This document shows, piece after piece, positions 1 through 11,324 of a DNA stretch of 64,000 bases. Position 1 is the first letter of the stretch. Each line of letters begins with the position of its first letter. The position numbers and the translations under genes were made by a program. Source of the DNA: Daucus carota subsp. sativus (taxonomy: Eukaryota; Streptophyta; Magnoliopsida; Apiales; Apiaceae); NCBI RefSeq assembly GCF_001625215.2, contig NC_030384.2, positions 42,938,390-43,002,389 on the forward strand. The letters run 5' to 3'. Under the pieces are notes generated by a model. That model was given only the letters and a program-made list of their open reading frames with translations, made no database searches and had not been told where the DNA came from.

Positions 1-2653
1 GAAAAAACGACGTACTACAATAAAAAGAATACTCTTTATTAAAAATGTTACGGAAAGCTCAGATATACAATCTAGTTTTTTATTTCAAAACGCGTAACAG
101 TGATTTGATTCATAATTTGAGAAAATATTTGAATATATGAGTTCAATATAGGGAGTCAAGAAATTTTATCAATCATGTATAACATTTTAATAAAATGTTT
201 CGAATGCTCGGTATGGATTTAGAAGGTCACATTTTTCAAATTATTCATATGATTTACTTTAAATATGTTTTCCGAAAAAAAGGAGCCAACATTTCGGAAA
301 TCAAGAATGTGCACCAAACTCATCTTCTGATAAACATTAAAATTAGGTTTGAAGCAGAATTAAAAGATACTCCATAAAAGATCGCAAATTTGCAATAAGA
401 AGTAAAAAATTCCACAAGGAAATGAGAGGTCTTGTCGCGTGGCAAGGCTTCTAGAAGATGTAGGGACTCACAGTAATTGACATAGTTTGGAGGCACATAA
501 TATTCTACTCTCGTATCCTTGTCTGTGTTGTGGAAGTCGCTTCAGTGGATTGGACGAATATCACGATACAGATACATGTAAAGCTAATCCCATTTCTCTG
601 CCTGTAATTATTCTCATTTTTTTATTATCATCTCTATATTTTTAAGTGGGCACGTCCCTGTCCTGGATACCGATTGCCACTAATAAGTACTCAAGTATCT
701 TGGTTTTTTCTACCGCAGATGGTTTTTTAAGTGTTTTATTATGGACTGCTACCAGGGGCCAAACGTCGAGATCTGGACAATCTTGCCTCTTCTATTTTAT
801 CATTTATTTAATGTACTTTAACATTTTCTGCGGTTATAAAATTGGAAAATGCTTGGCACTTCAAAGATTAAGAAATTGTTCTCATTTATCCCCTAAATTC
901 TAATTCTTTGCTCCTCTGAGATTGTCTATAATGGATACAGGACTTTATCACGTATTTTAATACTCATGTAATATATAATTTTATAAGTTATTTAAATTTT
1001 ATTTTTTGTAAATAAAAATTTAATGAAATATTGGAATATTCTCTATAGTACATTTATGTGGTTGGATTTTTCTAATGATACTATTATAATCTTGACTTCT
1101 ATTTTGATAATCCAGTGGGACTAATTTCAAATTGTAAAATAAATAAATAAATATATATATATATTAAATTCTTATTAAAAAATATTTGAAATAGACCTTT
1201 GAATCAAATAAATCGGTGTTAAACTGAGTGAAATATATTTAAACTTTATAACTGAATTTTGATGATTTGTATCTTATTAGTTTGACTCTGATTTATATGA
1301 TTTAAAAGTCTATTTCGTGTATTTTTATACAAATATTTTTTAATTTATTTTAAAATCTGAAATCAATTCTATTAAATTTTACGTACATGAAGGTATTATA
1401 TGTGAAAAATCATAAGTACAGAATTACCAGAAATAAAAGTAAAAAATGTGATGGTACCATATAGGAAAAGGCCAATTCCATGAGTATACTATAAAGAATA
1501 TTCGTTAAATATCATAAAAAATAATTTAAAAACATGTCATAATATTATATTTTACATGTACTTTAAATATGTGCCAAACAATGGGGGAAATAAAATAAAG
1601 AATTGAGAAGATGGATGAAATAACAGTAGATTAATTTCCATCATATTAATGATAAATGGATCCTCCTCTGCACACACAAATCAATCAATTAAAATCAATA
1701 ATTTATTTATCCATTTGTTTAAAAAAAATCGAATACCTAAAAATTTTATAAAATTTGGCGGGGGCATTAACATTATGGTCACCCACCTCTCCCCGGCATC
1801 TTTAAAATTTTGCGAGTGGCTGCAGCCGTGTAAGCATATGACTCTGTATCGCCCATAGAATTTGCTTCAATATATATAATTGATTATAATAACAAATTTA
1901 ATAGTCAGAATCGAAGTACGATCTAAACTTCCAAGCAAAGAAATGAGCCGCTCACCGACCCGCACATGGAATGTTTGGAGCTTTCAAATTCAAATCTCTC
2001 AATCAAACATTGTATGACACCATTAAGTATTAACGTTGTCTGGCCAACGGTTTGATAAAGTTGAGATTAATTAATACTCCCTCTCATTTTAACTGATGTT
2101 TGACTTTCTAGCACGTATATTGAGATGTAAAAAAACAATATCTACACTTAATAAAATAATTCAATTCTTATATCAAATAAAAGTTTATGTTCTAAACTTT
2201 TATTTGATATAAATTTTATAAAAAATTATTATGTTTTAACATTTTTTTACGGCACTGTCTCCATTTTTTTAACATTTTGTTGGGACATTATTTCTCCTCT
2301 GAATATATCATTAAACTGTTATCTTTATTTTCTTCAAAATATACTATTATATATCATCAAACAATTAAAAAAATTAATTTTAATTATTCAACTAAACAAT
2401 TAAGATCACCTTTTAACAAATTAAACGGAATATCTAAAATAGTTAAACACAATACTAATTACTTAATTATTTAGATTAATTTAATTATTTATGTTGAGTC
2501 TTCTGGCCAGCCTATTGATATATAATATTGAACACCGGCTTAAAATTTATTGGACAGTGTTTTTAACTTTTTATGCAAGGATATTTTGGGAGTTCTCTTA
2601 AATAAGCACATATAAAAAAGGCGGACGTGTATCAATTTTCACATATGTTGTAA
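1..2653. other. AT-rich gene-poor flank
   Basis: I see no supportable gene here. Short open frames occur on both strands but none has splice sites or family motifs to back it. Near 2081 a run reading TACTCCCTCTCATTTTAA resembles one end of a Stowaway-type MITE, but no matching inverted end follows, so at most it is a fragment. Around 514-590 a short stretch would encode a cysteine-rich piece (Y-P-C-L-C-C-G), with no gene around it. Confidence 0.6.
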
Positions 2654-4012
2654 CTAGTTGAGAAACCGCGCGTTGCGGCGGTCTATAAAAATTATATTAA
2701 TGATTTAATATTAATATTTGTAGAATAAAATAATTGTGTGGTTGTCTATAAAAAGTATATTAATGTTTCAAAGTTAATATTTGTAGGATGAAATAAATTT
2801 ATATTATAAAAATCTAGTTGTAATACCAATACTAATATATAAAATTGCAAAATTGGACTATAATTCAAGGTGAAAAAATGAAAATAAATTTATACAATTA
2901 ATTAACAATTTAAAGCATGACGAATCTTAATTAATTTTTTTTTAAAAGTAATCATGTTCTTGCATTGTCACCTTCCTCCAATTTTTTTGGATTGATTGTG
3001 CACAAAAACATGTAACTTAAATATTTGAGATAGCCGTCTATAACTACCCTCTTAAAAGTTATTTGAACGGAGCAAACAGATAATGCACGAATAATTTTTT
3101 CATGTATATAAAGTAAATCATATAAAAATTAACAACAACAAACATGTCCAAAGAACAAAACAAATATTATAAAAGAATAACCAACAAACATACATCACTA
3201 ATAGTTTATCCTGTTGATACCAACCATCAATATCATGTCAAGACTATATTCTTTTCCCGTGTTTGGATTTGTCGACTCCAATATAACGATCTATAACTAC
3301 CTTTGCTTGCAACAACCTTTGTTTTTTTTAAAATTGTATAAACAACCTTCACTTATCGTTGCAGAAGAACGATACCTCCGAGTTAGAAATTGAGCAAGAG
3401 AAAGAGAAATCTAATTTTTGATATTTTTCATCCAAAAATTTCAAAAAATTAGAAAAATAGAACGAAGGGTTGTGAGAGGCGCCACCTGCACGCCTATCGC
3501 TTCTCCTTCTCTTTTAAAATTCGAAAAATAGAACGGAGCGATGTGAGAGACGCCACCTGCACGCCTATCGCTTCTCTTTTAAAATTCGAGTAAGAGAACT
3601 TGTGGTATTGTGAGAGGAGGTTGTGTTTAGATAATCCAAAATCCTACGTTCTATACGGGTATTTATAGGTGCAGAGAGATTTGTTTGCTACTCTTTTCCA
3701 TAATTAAATAATCTGAACAAAATCAGATTAAAATTTTTAAGCTACTATATTCCATAAATAATCTGTCTTTCTCATAATTAAATAATCTGAAACACAATCA
3801 GATTAAAACTTTCAAGCTATTATATTCCATAAATAATCTAAAACAAAATCAGATTCTGAAACTTGCTTCTAATATATCCAAAACTAAAAAAGGTAGTTCT
3901 AATTTTTGATATTTTTCATCCGAAAATTCCAAAAAATTAGAAAAATAGAACGGAGCGATGTGAGAGGCGCCACCTACACGCCCCTCGCTTCTCCTTTATA
4001 TAAGTATATTGA
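2654..4012 (-). mobile_element. Non-autonomous Helitron, both ends recognisable
   Basis: Read on the minus strand, the element starts with TC (TCAATATACTTATATAAAGG, at 4012) and ends with CTAG at 2657-2654. About 8 nt before CTAG is a GC-rich hairpin with arms ACCGC and GCGGT around 2665-2682. The flanking host bases are A before TC and T after CTAG, the usual A|T target of Helitrons, which make no target-site duplication. There is no Rep/helicase coding region, so it is non-autonomous (about 1.36 kb). Inside are tandem repeats (2681-2804, period about 62; 3703-3860, period about 74). Extra copies of the 5' terminal segment lie at about 3411-3510 and 3508-3590, besides the terminal one at 3898-4012. 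Confidence 0.8.
3703..3860. repeat. Short tandem repeat inside the Helitron
   Basis: Two units and part of a third, period about 74 bp. Each contains AATTAAATAATCTGAA, then CAGATTAAAA, then ATATTCCATAAATAATCT. The units differ at a few bases. It lies wholly within the Helitron and looks like internal growth of that element. Confidence 0.75.
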
Positions 4013-5228
4013 TTGCAAAGTAGAGATTTTTTAAAAACATTTCTGTAAAATTTTGATTTACTGATATTTTTACCAATCACTACATTTAAATATTTAATCG
4101 TAAGCCAAAAATGTATTGGCCTGATAGCCCAATAGCAGCTATCTGTGACAACATTGACCCATTTGTGTTTTCATACCAATAGAAATGGGCCTAGTTCCGA
4201 ACAATGGTGTAAACCAGCAACACTGTCGACTCAAGCTCCAAGGTATTTTGAACGACGGTTGTCGAAATCTAATCGCACAATATAAACACCGATGGGAGGT
4301 TTTGGATTTTGGATAAATTTTGACTAGGCAAAAATTAATAAATTTCAGAATTCAGATTCTGAGTGGCAATTAGTGGTTCGGTATTAATGAATTGATTTAA
4401 TTATTTTAATGATTAATAGAAGTAATTGTTTCGACTATCAAATTAAATTACTTATTTTTATAACAATATGTTTGCTCATTAACTTTTTATATAATTTTAT
4501 ATATTAGATAAATAAATAACAAACCTCGGATTGAAAAACCAGCTAGCAACTGGAGTCCAAATAACTGTTTCAACTCTAATTTTTCTTTAACCTCCCTTTT
4601 CATCATGTCCTTATTTTTATTTTGCTCCTAACTTTTGTCAATAGGTATGACAGAGAAAAGGACAAAAACTGTTAAGCGATTTTCATGGCTTTCTGAGGGC
4701 ATTCACGTTATTACTTTATTAACATGCGCCATCCTACGTGGATACACGTTTACCTTCTCTCTTTTCCTCTCGTATAATTTGTCACAATTTGCAGCCGCCT
4801 TCACAAATCATACTTCAAGACTTCCAGTCTTTCACCTATATTGTAAAACCCAGTTGAAACTTGAAAGTAAAACAGGCTGCAATTATCATTTAGAGATTCT
4901 CAGTTCATAATTAAAATATTCTATTATATACTAATCTCTTTCAAAAAAATAACGTAATGATCATAATTTCTGTATACTTATATAAAATTATCACTCTTCA
5001 AATTGATATCCAAAATATGAAAATAAATAACTCGTCTCACTCATATTTTATGTACATAAATTTTTGAAATGAGTGATTGATAATAAGCTGACTGCAGTGT
5101 ACATGTATAATACTATTATCCGTTTAATAGTAACTTTTAACTGGACGATTAAAATGAGCATTTTACTCGTCCAGTCGTCCCGCGAAAAAATCATTAACTA
5201 TATTTATCCAACAATCACCATATATTAT
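4013..5228. other. Intergenic, no gene seen
   Basis: AT-rich sequence between the Helitron and a cluster of MITE-like elements. The longest open frame (4635-4910) has no recognisable domain, and I do not call it a gene. Confidence 0.5.
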
Positions 5229-5410
5229 GAGGTCGTTTGGGTAAGTTTAGAAAAATGAATTCTTTTTTAAAATAAAAAAGTGGATGAGCTGAAATTCGGT
5301 GGAGAAGCCGGCATTCTCTACTTTTTAAAAATATTTCTACTTATTTATACAAACGAGTTAAAAAAAGTAAAATTAAAAATAGCTTCTGATTCTGCTAACA
5401 GACTTATAAT
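5229..5410. mobile_element. Decayed relative of the 6197 MITE
   Basis: It begins with a GGTCGTTTGGGTAAG-type end. It contains a GAGAAGCCGGCATTCTCTACTTTTT block followed by TTTCTAC, TTATTTATAC and AAACGAGTT. The same order of blocks (GAGAAGCTAGCATTCTCAGC, CTTTTACTTC, TTTACACAAACTGGTC) occurs in the element at 6197-6413. The far end is not clear, so this is a diverged or truncated copy. Confidence 0.5.
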
Positions 5411-5867
5411 TATGACTAGACGTGACATAAAATGGATATGGTTTGGTTTTGGATCACAAATTTGGATTTGGATTTGGTTAATGACCCAAAACCATATTCG
5501 TTTGATTAAATATAGTCAGAATTTCTGACTATCACGTATTCGTCCAACTATCTGTGTTATATACAAACTCCCCACATACACATTTGTCATTCCCCCATTT
5601 CCTCAAATGGGTATGAATCAAATTCCGAGCAGTGAACATCTCTTTTTACTGGTAGAAACAAAATTTGAGTTATTAATGTTTAATCAAAATTATAACTGAA
5701 TGAATATATTAGAAAAGTTGAGCTCTGATAATATAAACAATATAGTATAAACGAGTAACAAATAGTGTTAAGAAATTCCTAAAAAACCATTCAGATAAAA
5801 TTATAAATTCAAGTATGCATTCTGAGAAACTCCTCTGTCATAAGACCTTTTTAAACCAACCATAATA

Positions 5868-6066
5868 AAAATTTAGGGAGTTGATAAATAAGCTTCCCAT
5901 TTTACTATTTAAGCTCCAATTCCATATTTTATACCACATTTACTTATGCTTTCTACTCATGTTTCATCCATATTATAGGTGATTATGTTATTTGGGTAAA
6001 GGAAAAAATTGAAATGAAGCTTAAATAGTAGAGTTTGGAGCTTATTTATCAATTTCCAAAATTTAT
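5868..6066. mobile_element. MITE-like inverted repeat, about 200 bp
   Basis: The two ends form long imperfect inverted repeats. The left arm reads GTTGATAAATAAGC and then ACTATTTAAGCTCCAATT. The right arm is the reverse complement: AAGCTTAAATAGTAGAG, then GCTTATTTATCAATTTCC. Each arm is roughly 60 bp around a short centre. There is no coding capacity and I could not fix the target-site duplication. It lies about 400 bp upstream of the galactosyltransferase start codon. Confidence 0.65.
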
Positions 6067-6196
6067 TGGATAAAATTACTTTTCTCACTAACTATAATTA
6101 AAACCAAGAGCAAGTGAGTAACAGATAACAATGCCATGACACTACGAAACAACAGTACATTCGACAAGTAAGACTTAAAATAAAAAACCGGACATA

Positions 6197-6413
6197 GGGA
6201 CCGTTTGGATTAACTTAAAAGAAGTGACTTCTTACTTATAATAAAGAAGTGGAGTATAAGTGAGAAGTAAATAAGTTAATAAAATGTTTGGAAAATAAGC
6301 CGAAGGTGTGAGAGAGAAGCTAGCATTCTCAGCTTCTTAAAAATGCTTTTACTTCTTTACACAAACTGGTCAAGAGAAGCCGAAGCTAGAAGTTCTCTCA
6401 ACCAAACAGGCCC
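6197..6413. mobile_element. hAT-like MITE next to a gene start
   Basis: A 217-bp element with ends GGGACCGTTTGGATTAA and, inverted, GGGCCTGTTTGGTTGAG, the style of plant hAT-derived MITEs. Internal sequence is full of short AGAAGTGACTTCTTACTT-type inverted motifs. No clean 8-bp duplication is visible, so the superfamily is an inference from the ends. Its right end lies only 50 bp before the start codon at 6464, so it probably sits in the 5' leader or core promoter of that gene. Confidence 0.65.
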
Positions 6414-6463
6414 ATAATAACCGGAAAAAAGTGTAGCTGTGCAAGCGACAGAGTGAAAAAAAC

Positions 6464-9400
6464 ATGACGGTGGGCGCAGGCATTTCCATAGAACACGACG
6501 GCAACCTTAAAGTCCTAGGTAAAACTATCCTCACCAACGTTAATAATGACAATGTCTTTCTTACCCCTGCCGTCGCTGATCATCTCCCCAATGCTGCTTT
6601 CATCGGCGTTCGTTCCGATCATGTTGGTAGCCGCCGTGTCTTCCCCCTCGGCAAACTCGAGTTCGTTCTTCTTAACTTGTTGTTTAGCACTAAAGTTTTG
6701 ATTTTCAAGTGTTTGATCTTGTAAAAATCGAAACTTGGTTGTAAAAATGCAGGGGGTTGAGGTTCATGTGTGTTTTTCGGTTCAAGATGTGGTGGATGAC
6801 GCAGAGAATGGGGACTTGTGGTAAAGATGTGCCTTTTGAGACCCAGTTTTTGTTGGTGGAAGCTCCGGGTGGTGAGCTGGGAGATTCTAAAGCAGTGTAT
6901 ACTGTCTTCTTGCCAATTCTTGAGGGTGATTTTAGAGCTGTGCTTCAGGGGAATCAAGATGATTACTTGGATGTTTGTTTAGAAAGTGGTATGTTAATTT
7001 AACTTTGTATGATATCATATGTGTGTGTATGTTATCTGTTGCTTAGATGATGAGAATGGTGGTGAATTGCAGGAGATCCAGCTGTTGATAGATTTGAAGG
7101 GAGTCATTTGGTGTTTGTTGCTGCTGGATCCAACCCCTTTGACCTCATCACAAATGCAGTCAAGTATGTACAATTTAGAGTTATTTTTCATTAGTGCTAG
7201 TGATTTTTTTTTTTTGTTTCACAGATCAGGATCTTGTAATTTCCATCAAGTAATTTTGGAATTTTGTTTTGTTACTTACTGCTATATTCTAAAGTTATGT
7301 AGTCTACTTTAATTATCACAGTCTACTAAATTCATCAAACTAGTTCTATTAGCTATTGCGTGCTTATAAGGATTCATTGTATCGGTTTCATTTAGTCCAA
7401 TCCTTTCAATATGAAATGTTTCTCTTTTCGATACGTTTGAGATACGTTTGAAGTCTCCGTGCTCAGTGTCTTGTTGCCTCAGCCCTCTACTCTGGTTGTA
7501 GTCTGCACTTTAAGTTGGGCTCATATTTAAGGTTTTATTGTTTGTCAGGGGCTCTGATTTAAGCTTAAATGTCTTACTTTAGCATATTTTTATTTCACAT
7601 TCGCTGGAGTTATGAGTTGTGTCAAACTTGGGGGATAATATATTTTTATGGCTCAATCAATGCAATCAAAAAAATGCTAATAGGTAAGTTTAAATATATG
7701 CAGGAGCGTTGAGAGACATCTACAGACATTTTGCCATCGCGAAAGAAAGACAGTAGAGAGTGATCTTTTCGCTTCTCTTTATTTAGCTGCTATAGGAAGG
7801 ATAATGCTGTCTATATTTCTGATTTTTGTGTTCTTTATCATAATTCAGATGCCTGATATGTTAAACTGGTTTGGCTGGTGTACATGGGATGCATTCTACA
7901 CCGATGTTAATGCTGAGGAGATTAAGCAAGGATTGGAAAGGTATGAAGCTAAGCAAGTGAACTTATAATAAATTCTTACATCACAACCTTAACTTTCATA
8001 GTAATTTGTTGCAGTTTCAAGAAAGGTGGGATTTCCCCAAAGTTCGTTATTATTGATGATGGCTGGCAATCAGTTGATATGGACCCAACAAGCACTGAAT
8101 CAAAAGCTGATAACTCAGCAAAGTGAGAATTATGAGTTATAATATTTCCGTATACTTTTTACAGTAGTTATAAACTTCAGTCTTAGAGCAACTCCAACGG
8201 AACACCTCCCTTACCTATAATGAGCCTACATGGACAAAAATAGGGGTTGAAGTAAAAATTCTTCACTCCAACCATCCTCTCCTTACCTAAAATTTTTAGG
8301 TGAGAGAAAACAAAACCCCTTCTTTTGGGGATAGAAAAGTGAGCCCCTATTTCTTCCAACTCATCTCTTTCTCTCTCATTTTCTTTCATTTTTTATTTTC
8401 CCTCCTTTTTTTATCTACCCCACCATAGTAAAAGTTTTAATAAAATATTTTTTTTTCAAATATAGGGATGATTATAGGGAATACCATTGGAGTAAAACAA
8501 GTTTTTGCTTACTTATATTTTAGGTAATCATTGTTTTATTATATTTTAGGGGTCGAAGATAAGTAACACCATTGGGGTTGCTCTTATGTATAATTGTTAA
8601 TACACTTACTAATTATATTTGTAAATTTTGGCAGCTTTGCAAATAGGTTGACCAATATCAAGGAGAACCACAAATTTCAAGAAGATGGGAAAGAGGGCTA
8701 CAGGGTGGAGGATCCAGCAAAAGGATTGAGGCACATTGTTAGCTACATCAAAGAGCAACATGCTGTGAAGTATGATATTTAATCAATTTAACAAATTTTA
8801 GAATACATGTTTATAAATTTCTAGATGTACTTATTTCTGCCCTGGGTTTGCAGTTATGTCTTTATGTGGCATGCAATAACCGGTTACTGGGGAGGTGTAA
8901 AGCCAGGTGTTGCTGAAATGGAGCACTACGAGTCCAAACTGGCTTTTCCCATTTCATCTCCAGGGGTTGAGTCTAATGAACCTTGCGGTGCTTTTACGTG
9001 CATGGCCAAAAACGGGCTAGGCCTTGTTAACCCTGACAAAGTATTTAGCTTCTATGATGAACTGCACTCTTATCTTGCATCTGCTGGAATAAATGGTGTC
9101 AAGGTGGATGTTCAGAACATCCTTGAAACTCTTGGGACAGGCCATGGCGGAAGAGTGAAACTGACAAGAAAATACCATCAGGCACTTGAAGCATCAATTT
9201 CTAAGAATTTCCCTGGTAATGGAATCATATCTTGCATGAGCCACAACACAGATAGTCTATACAGGTAACAAACTCACATATTACTTGTGTACGTTAATGG
9301 CACAATCATACGTGTCTTGACCATTTCCAGAGTTCAATTCATGGTTCTTACTAAATGTAGTGTTAAGTGGGCTGCGGTCATTAGAGCATCAGATGACTTC

Positions 9401-10674
9401 TGGCCTAGAGATCCAGCATCACACACAATACATATCGCATCAGTTGCTTACAACACCATCTTTTTAGGAGAGTTTATGCAGCCAGACTGGGATATGTTCC
9501 ATGTAAGCGGGAACGTTTTATTTTGTAGCTTAAATGACTATTGTTCCTGTTTATTGGCTAATTGTAAACTATTTCACGTTCTAGAGTTTACACCCGATGG
9601 CTGAATATCACGGGGCAGCCCGTGCAGTGGGAGGCTGTGGAATATATGTTAGGTACAGTCACTAATCATTTTCACTTTCTCAATGTGAATATCGAATTGA
9701 ATTAGTAATTATTTAATTGAATAATTTTTACTATATTTAGTGACAAGCCTGGGCATCACGATTTTGAACTGCTGAAGAAGCTTGTACTTCCTGATGGCTC
9801 TATATTAAGGGCCAAACTTCCCGGGAGACCAACTAGGGACTGCTTGTTTTCAGATCCTACAAGGGACGGTAGGAGGTAAACACGTTCACAAGCAAGGATT
9901 TTGAATATTCGTTATTACTTAAAATGTACTCATGAAAATGTATGACAGCCTTTTAAAGATATGGAATCTAAACGATTACAATGGAGTTGTTGGAGTCTTC
10001 AACTGTCAAGGTGCTGGCTGGTGTAAAGTTGAGAAGATAAATCTCATCCACGATGTTCAACCTGGAACAGTTACTGGCAATATTAGATCTAAAGATATTG
10101 AATATTTGCACAGAGTTGCTAACGAGGATTGGTGTGGGGATGCCGTTGTCTATTCACATCGCGGTGGTAAGTTTTGTGAGCTTAAAACTTGACACTTGAT
10201 ATTCCCTGCAATATTACCTTGCATAAATAAATTTGTAATACAAACTGTAGCTAAAGATTTCATAGATCCCTCAGTTACAATTTGCTGTTAAATGCAGGAG
10301 ACATTGTTTATCTTCCACAGAATACATCTGTGCCTGTCACACTGAATGCACGTGAATACGAAGTCTTTACAGTAGTTCCTGTCAAGAAACTGTCCACAGG
10401 GGATACTTTTGCAGCGATTGGCCTAATCAACATGTTTAACTCAGGAGGAGCAATCAAAAAACTGAAGTATGAATCCGATAAAGACGAATCTGTTAACATC
10501 AAAGTTCGCGGGTGTGGCAAGTTTGGTGCATACGCTTCAGTTCGACCTAAAAGAATAACAGCAGGTACACATGAGATAGAGTTTGAGCACGAAGAGAAGT
10601 CCGGATTCATCACATTTACGCTGACAGAACCAGTTCAAGATTCATACCACTGGGATGTGATTGTCATCATCTGA
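6464..10674 (+). CDS. Galactinol-sucrose galactosyltransferase / alkaline alpha-galactosidase (RFS/SIP family)
   Basis: Predicted 752-aa glycoside hydrolase family 36 protein, closest in memory to Arabidopsis SIP1/RFS1 (about 750 aa). Members transfer galactose from galactinol to sucrose or hydrolyse raffinose sugars at alkaline pH, probably in the cytosol. Exons: 6464-6660, 6753-6988, 7073-7163, 7704-7752, 7849-7940, 8015-8122, 8635-8769, 8854-9264, 9361-9502, 9585-9652, 9741-9875, 9949-10166, 10298-10674; all join in frame. Visible landmarks are [37 protein letters not shown], the nucleophile segment NGVKVDVQN, and [14 protein letters not shown] with the likely acid/base Asp. The start is the first ATG and gives the family N-terminus MTVGAGISI. 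No long insertion of the stachyose-synthase type is seen. Which reaction dominates cannot be told from sequence. A MITE sits in intron 6 and another just upstream. Confidence 0.93.
8186..8583. mobile_element. Tourist-like (PIF/Harbinger) MITE in an intron
   Basis: A 398-bp element inside intron 6 of the galactosyltransferase gene. It is bounded by TTA on both sides (8183-8185 and 8584-8586), the 3-bp target duplication of PIF/Harbinger elements. The ends are GAGCAACTCCAACGG and, inverted, GAGCAACCCCAATGG. The interior is AT-rich with no coding capacity. Exon-intron borders on either side are intact, so the insertion appears harmless to splicing. Confidence 0.85.
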
Positions 10675-11324
10675 TTTAGTCATTGATTCAGTGTTTATAT
10701 TCTGTGATCAAAATTTCAGCATCCATAAGTAAATTAATTGAACCTTGCTTGAAACTCTACAACATTGTAGAGAAATAATATCCACTCTTTGATCTCAAGT
10801 GACTAGTTATCACCACAAATTTTTTGTTCCAATTCTTTTCCCACGTTTTAATTAGATGGTTTATGTGCATACAGGAGCTCCGACAATTATGAGTAATATT
10901 CTGGTCTCAATCTCACGTTTTTCTTATCAAAATTAATCGCAATAAGTACGAACCATCTGATAAAATTAACCATTGACATTCAAATGTCTCAAATATTATT
11001 CAAACTCCGTAAAAATCCGATTTGGGGTCAATATCTATTGCAATTTAATTGTTAAAATAATTAAGAAATTTTTAGAACTATTAAAAATGCAAAAATAAAA
11101 TTGAAATGTTACGTGTAGTCGTGTTACTCGTGTACCATAGTTGTGCCTTGTGCGGCCAGGAACGGTCCACACATGAGAGAAAACCGGCCGGCTGAGACAT
11201 AAACCTTACATCGGGTGAGATTTAACAGCAGAAAGAGCTCCAAGCCTCCAACACGATCAAACAAACCAATACCTAAAACCTCTGTCCAACTCATACATTT
11301 TGGTAAGAGAAGCAAAATCAAAGA
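10675..11324. other. Intergenic: 3' end of galactosyltransferase gene and COX15 promoter
   Basis: About 650 bp between two genes on the same strand. It must hold the 3' UTR of one and the promoter of the next. I see no further gene or clear element; the long minus-strand frame at 11124-11321 has no support. Confidence 0.5.

Noticed and set aside
514-590. Cysteine-rich coding fragment (Y-P-C-L-C-C-G...D-T-C) resembling the CPCC domain
   Set aside because: Only about 25 codons, with stops on both sides and no flanking exons that I can join; chance or a tiny remnant.
2076-2110. Complete Stowaway element
   Set aside because: Only one CTCCCTC-type end is found; the matching inverted end is missing. 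The same holds near 45236.
4635-4910. 91-codon plus-strand open frame
   Set aside because: No recognisable motif, no splice context and A/T-rich flanks; cannot be told from chance.
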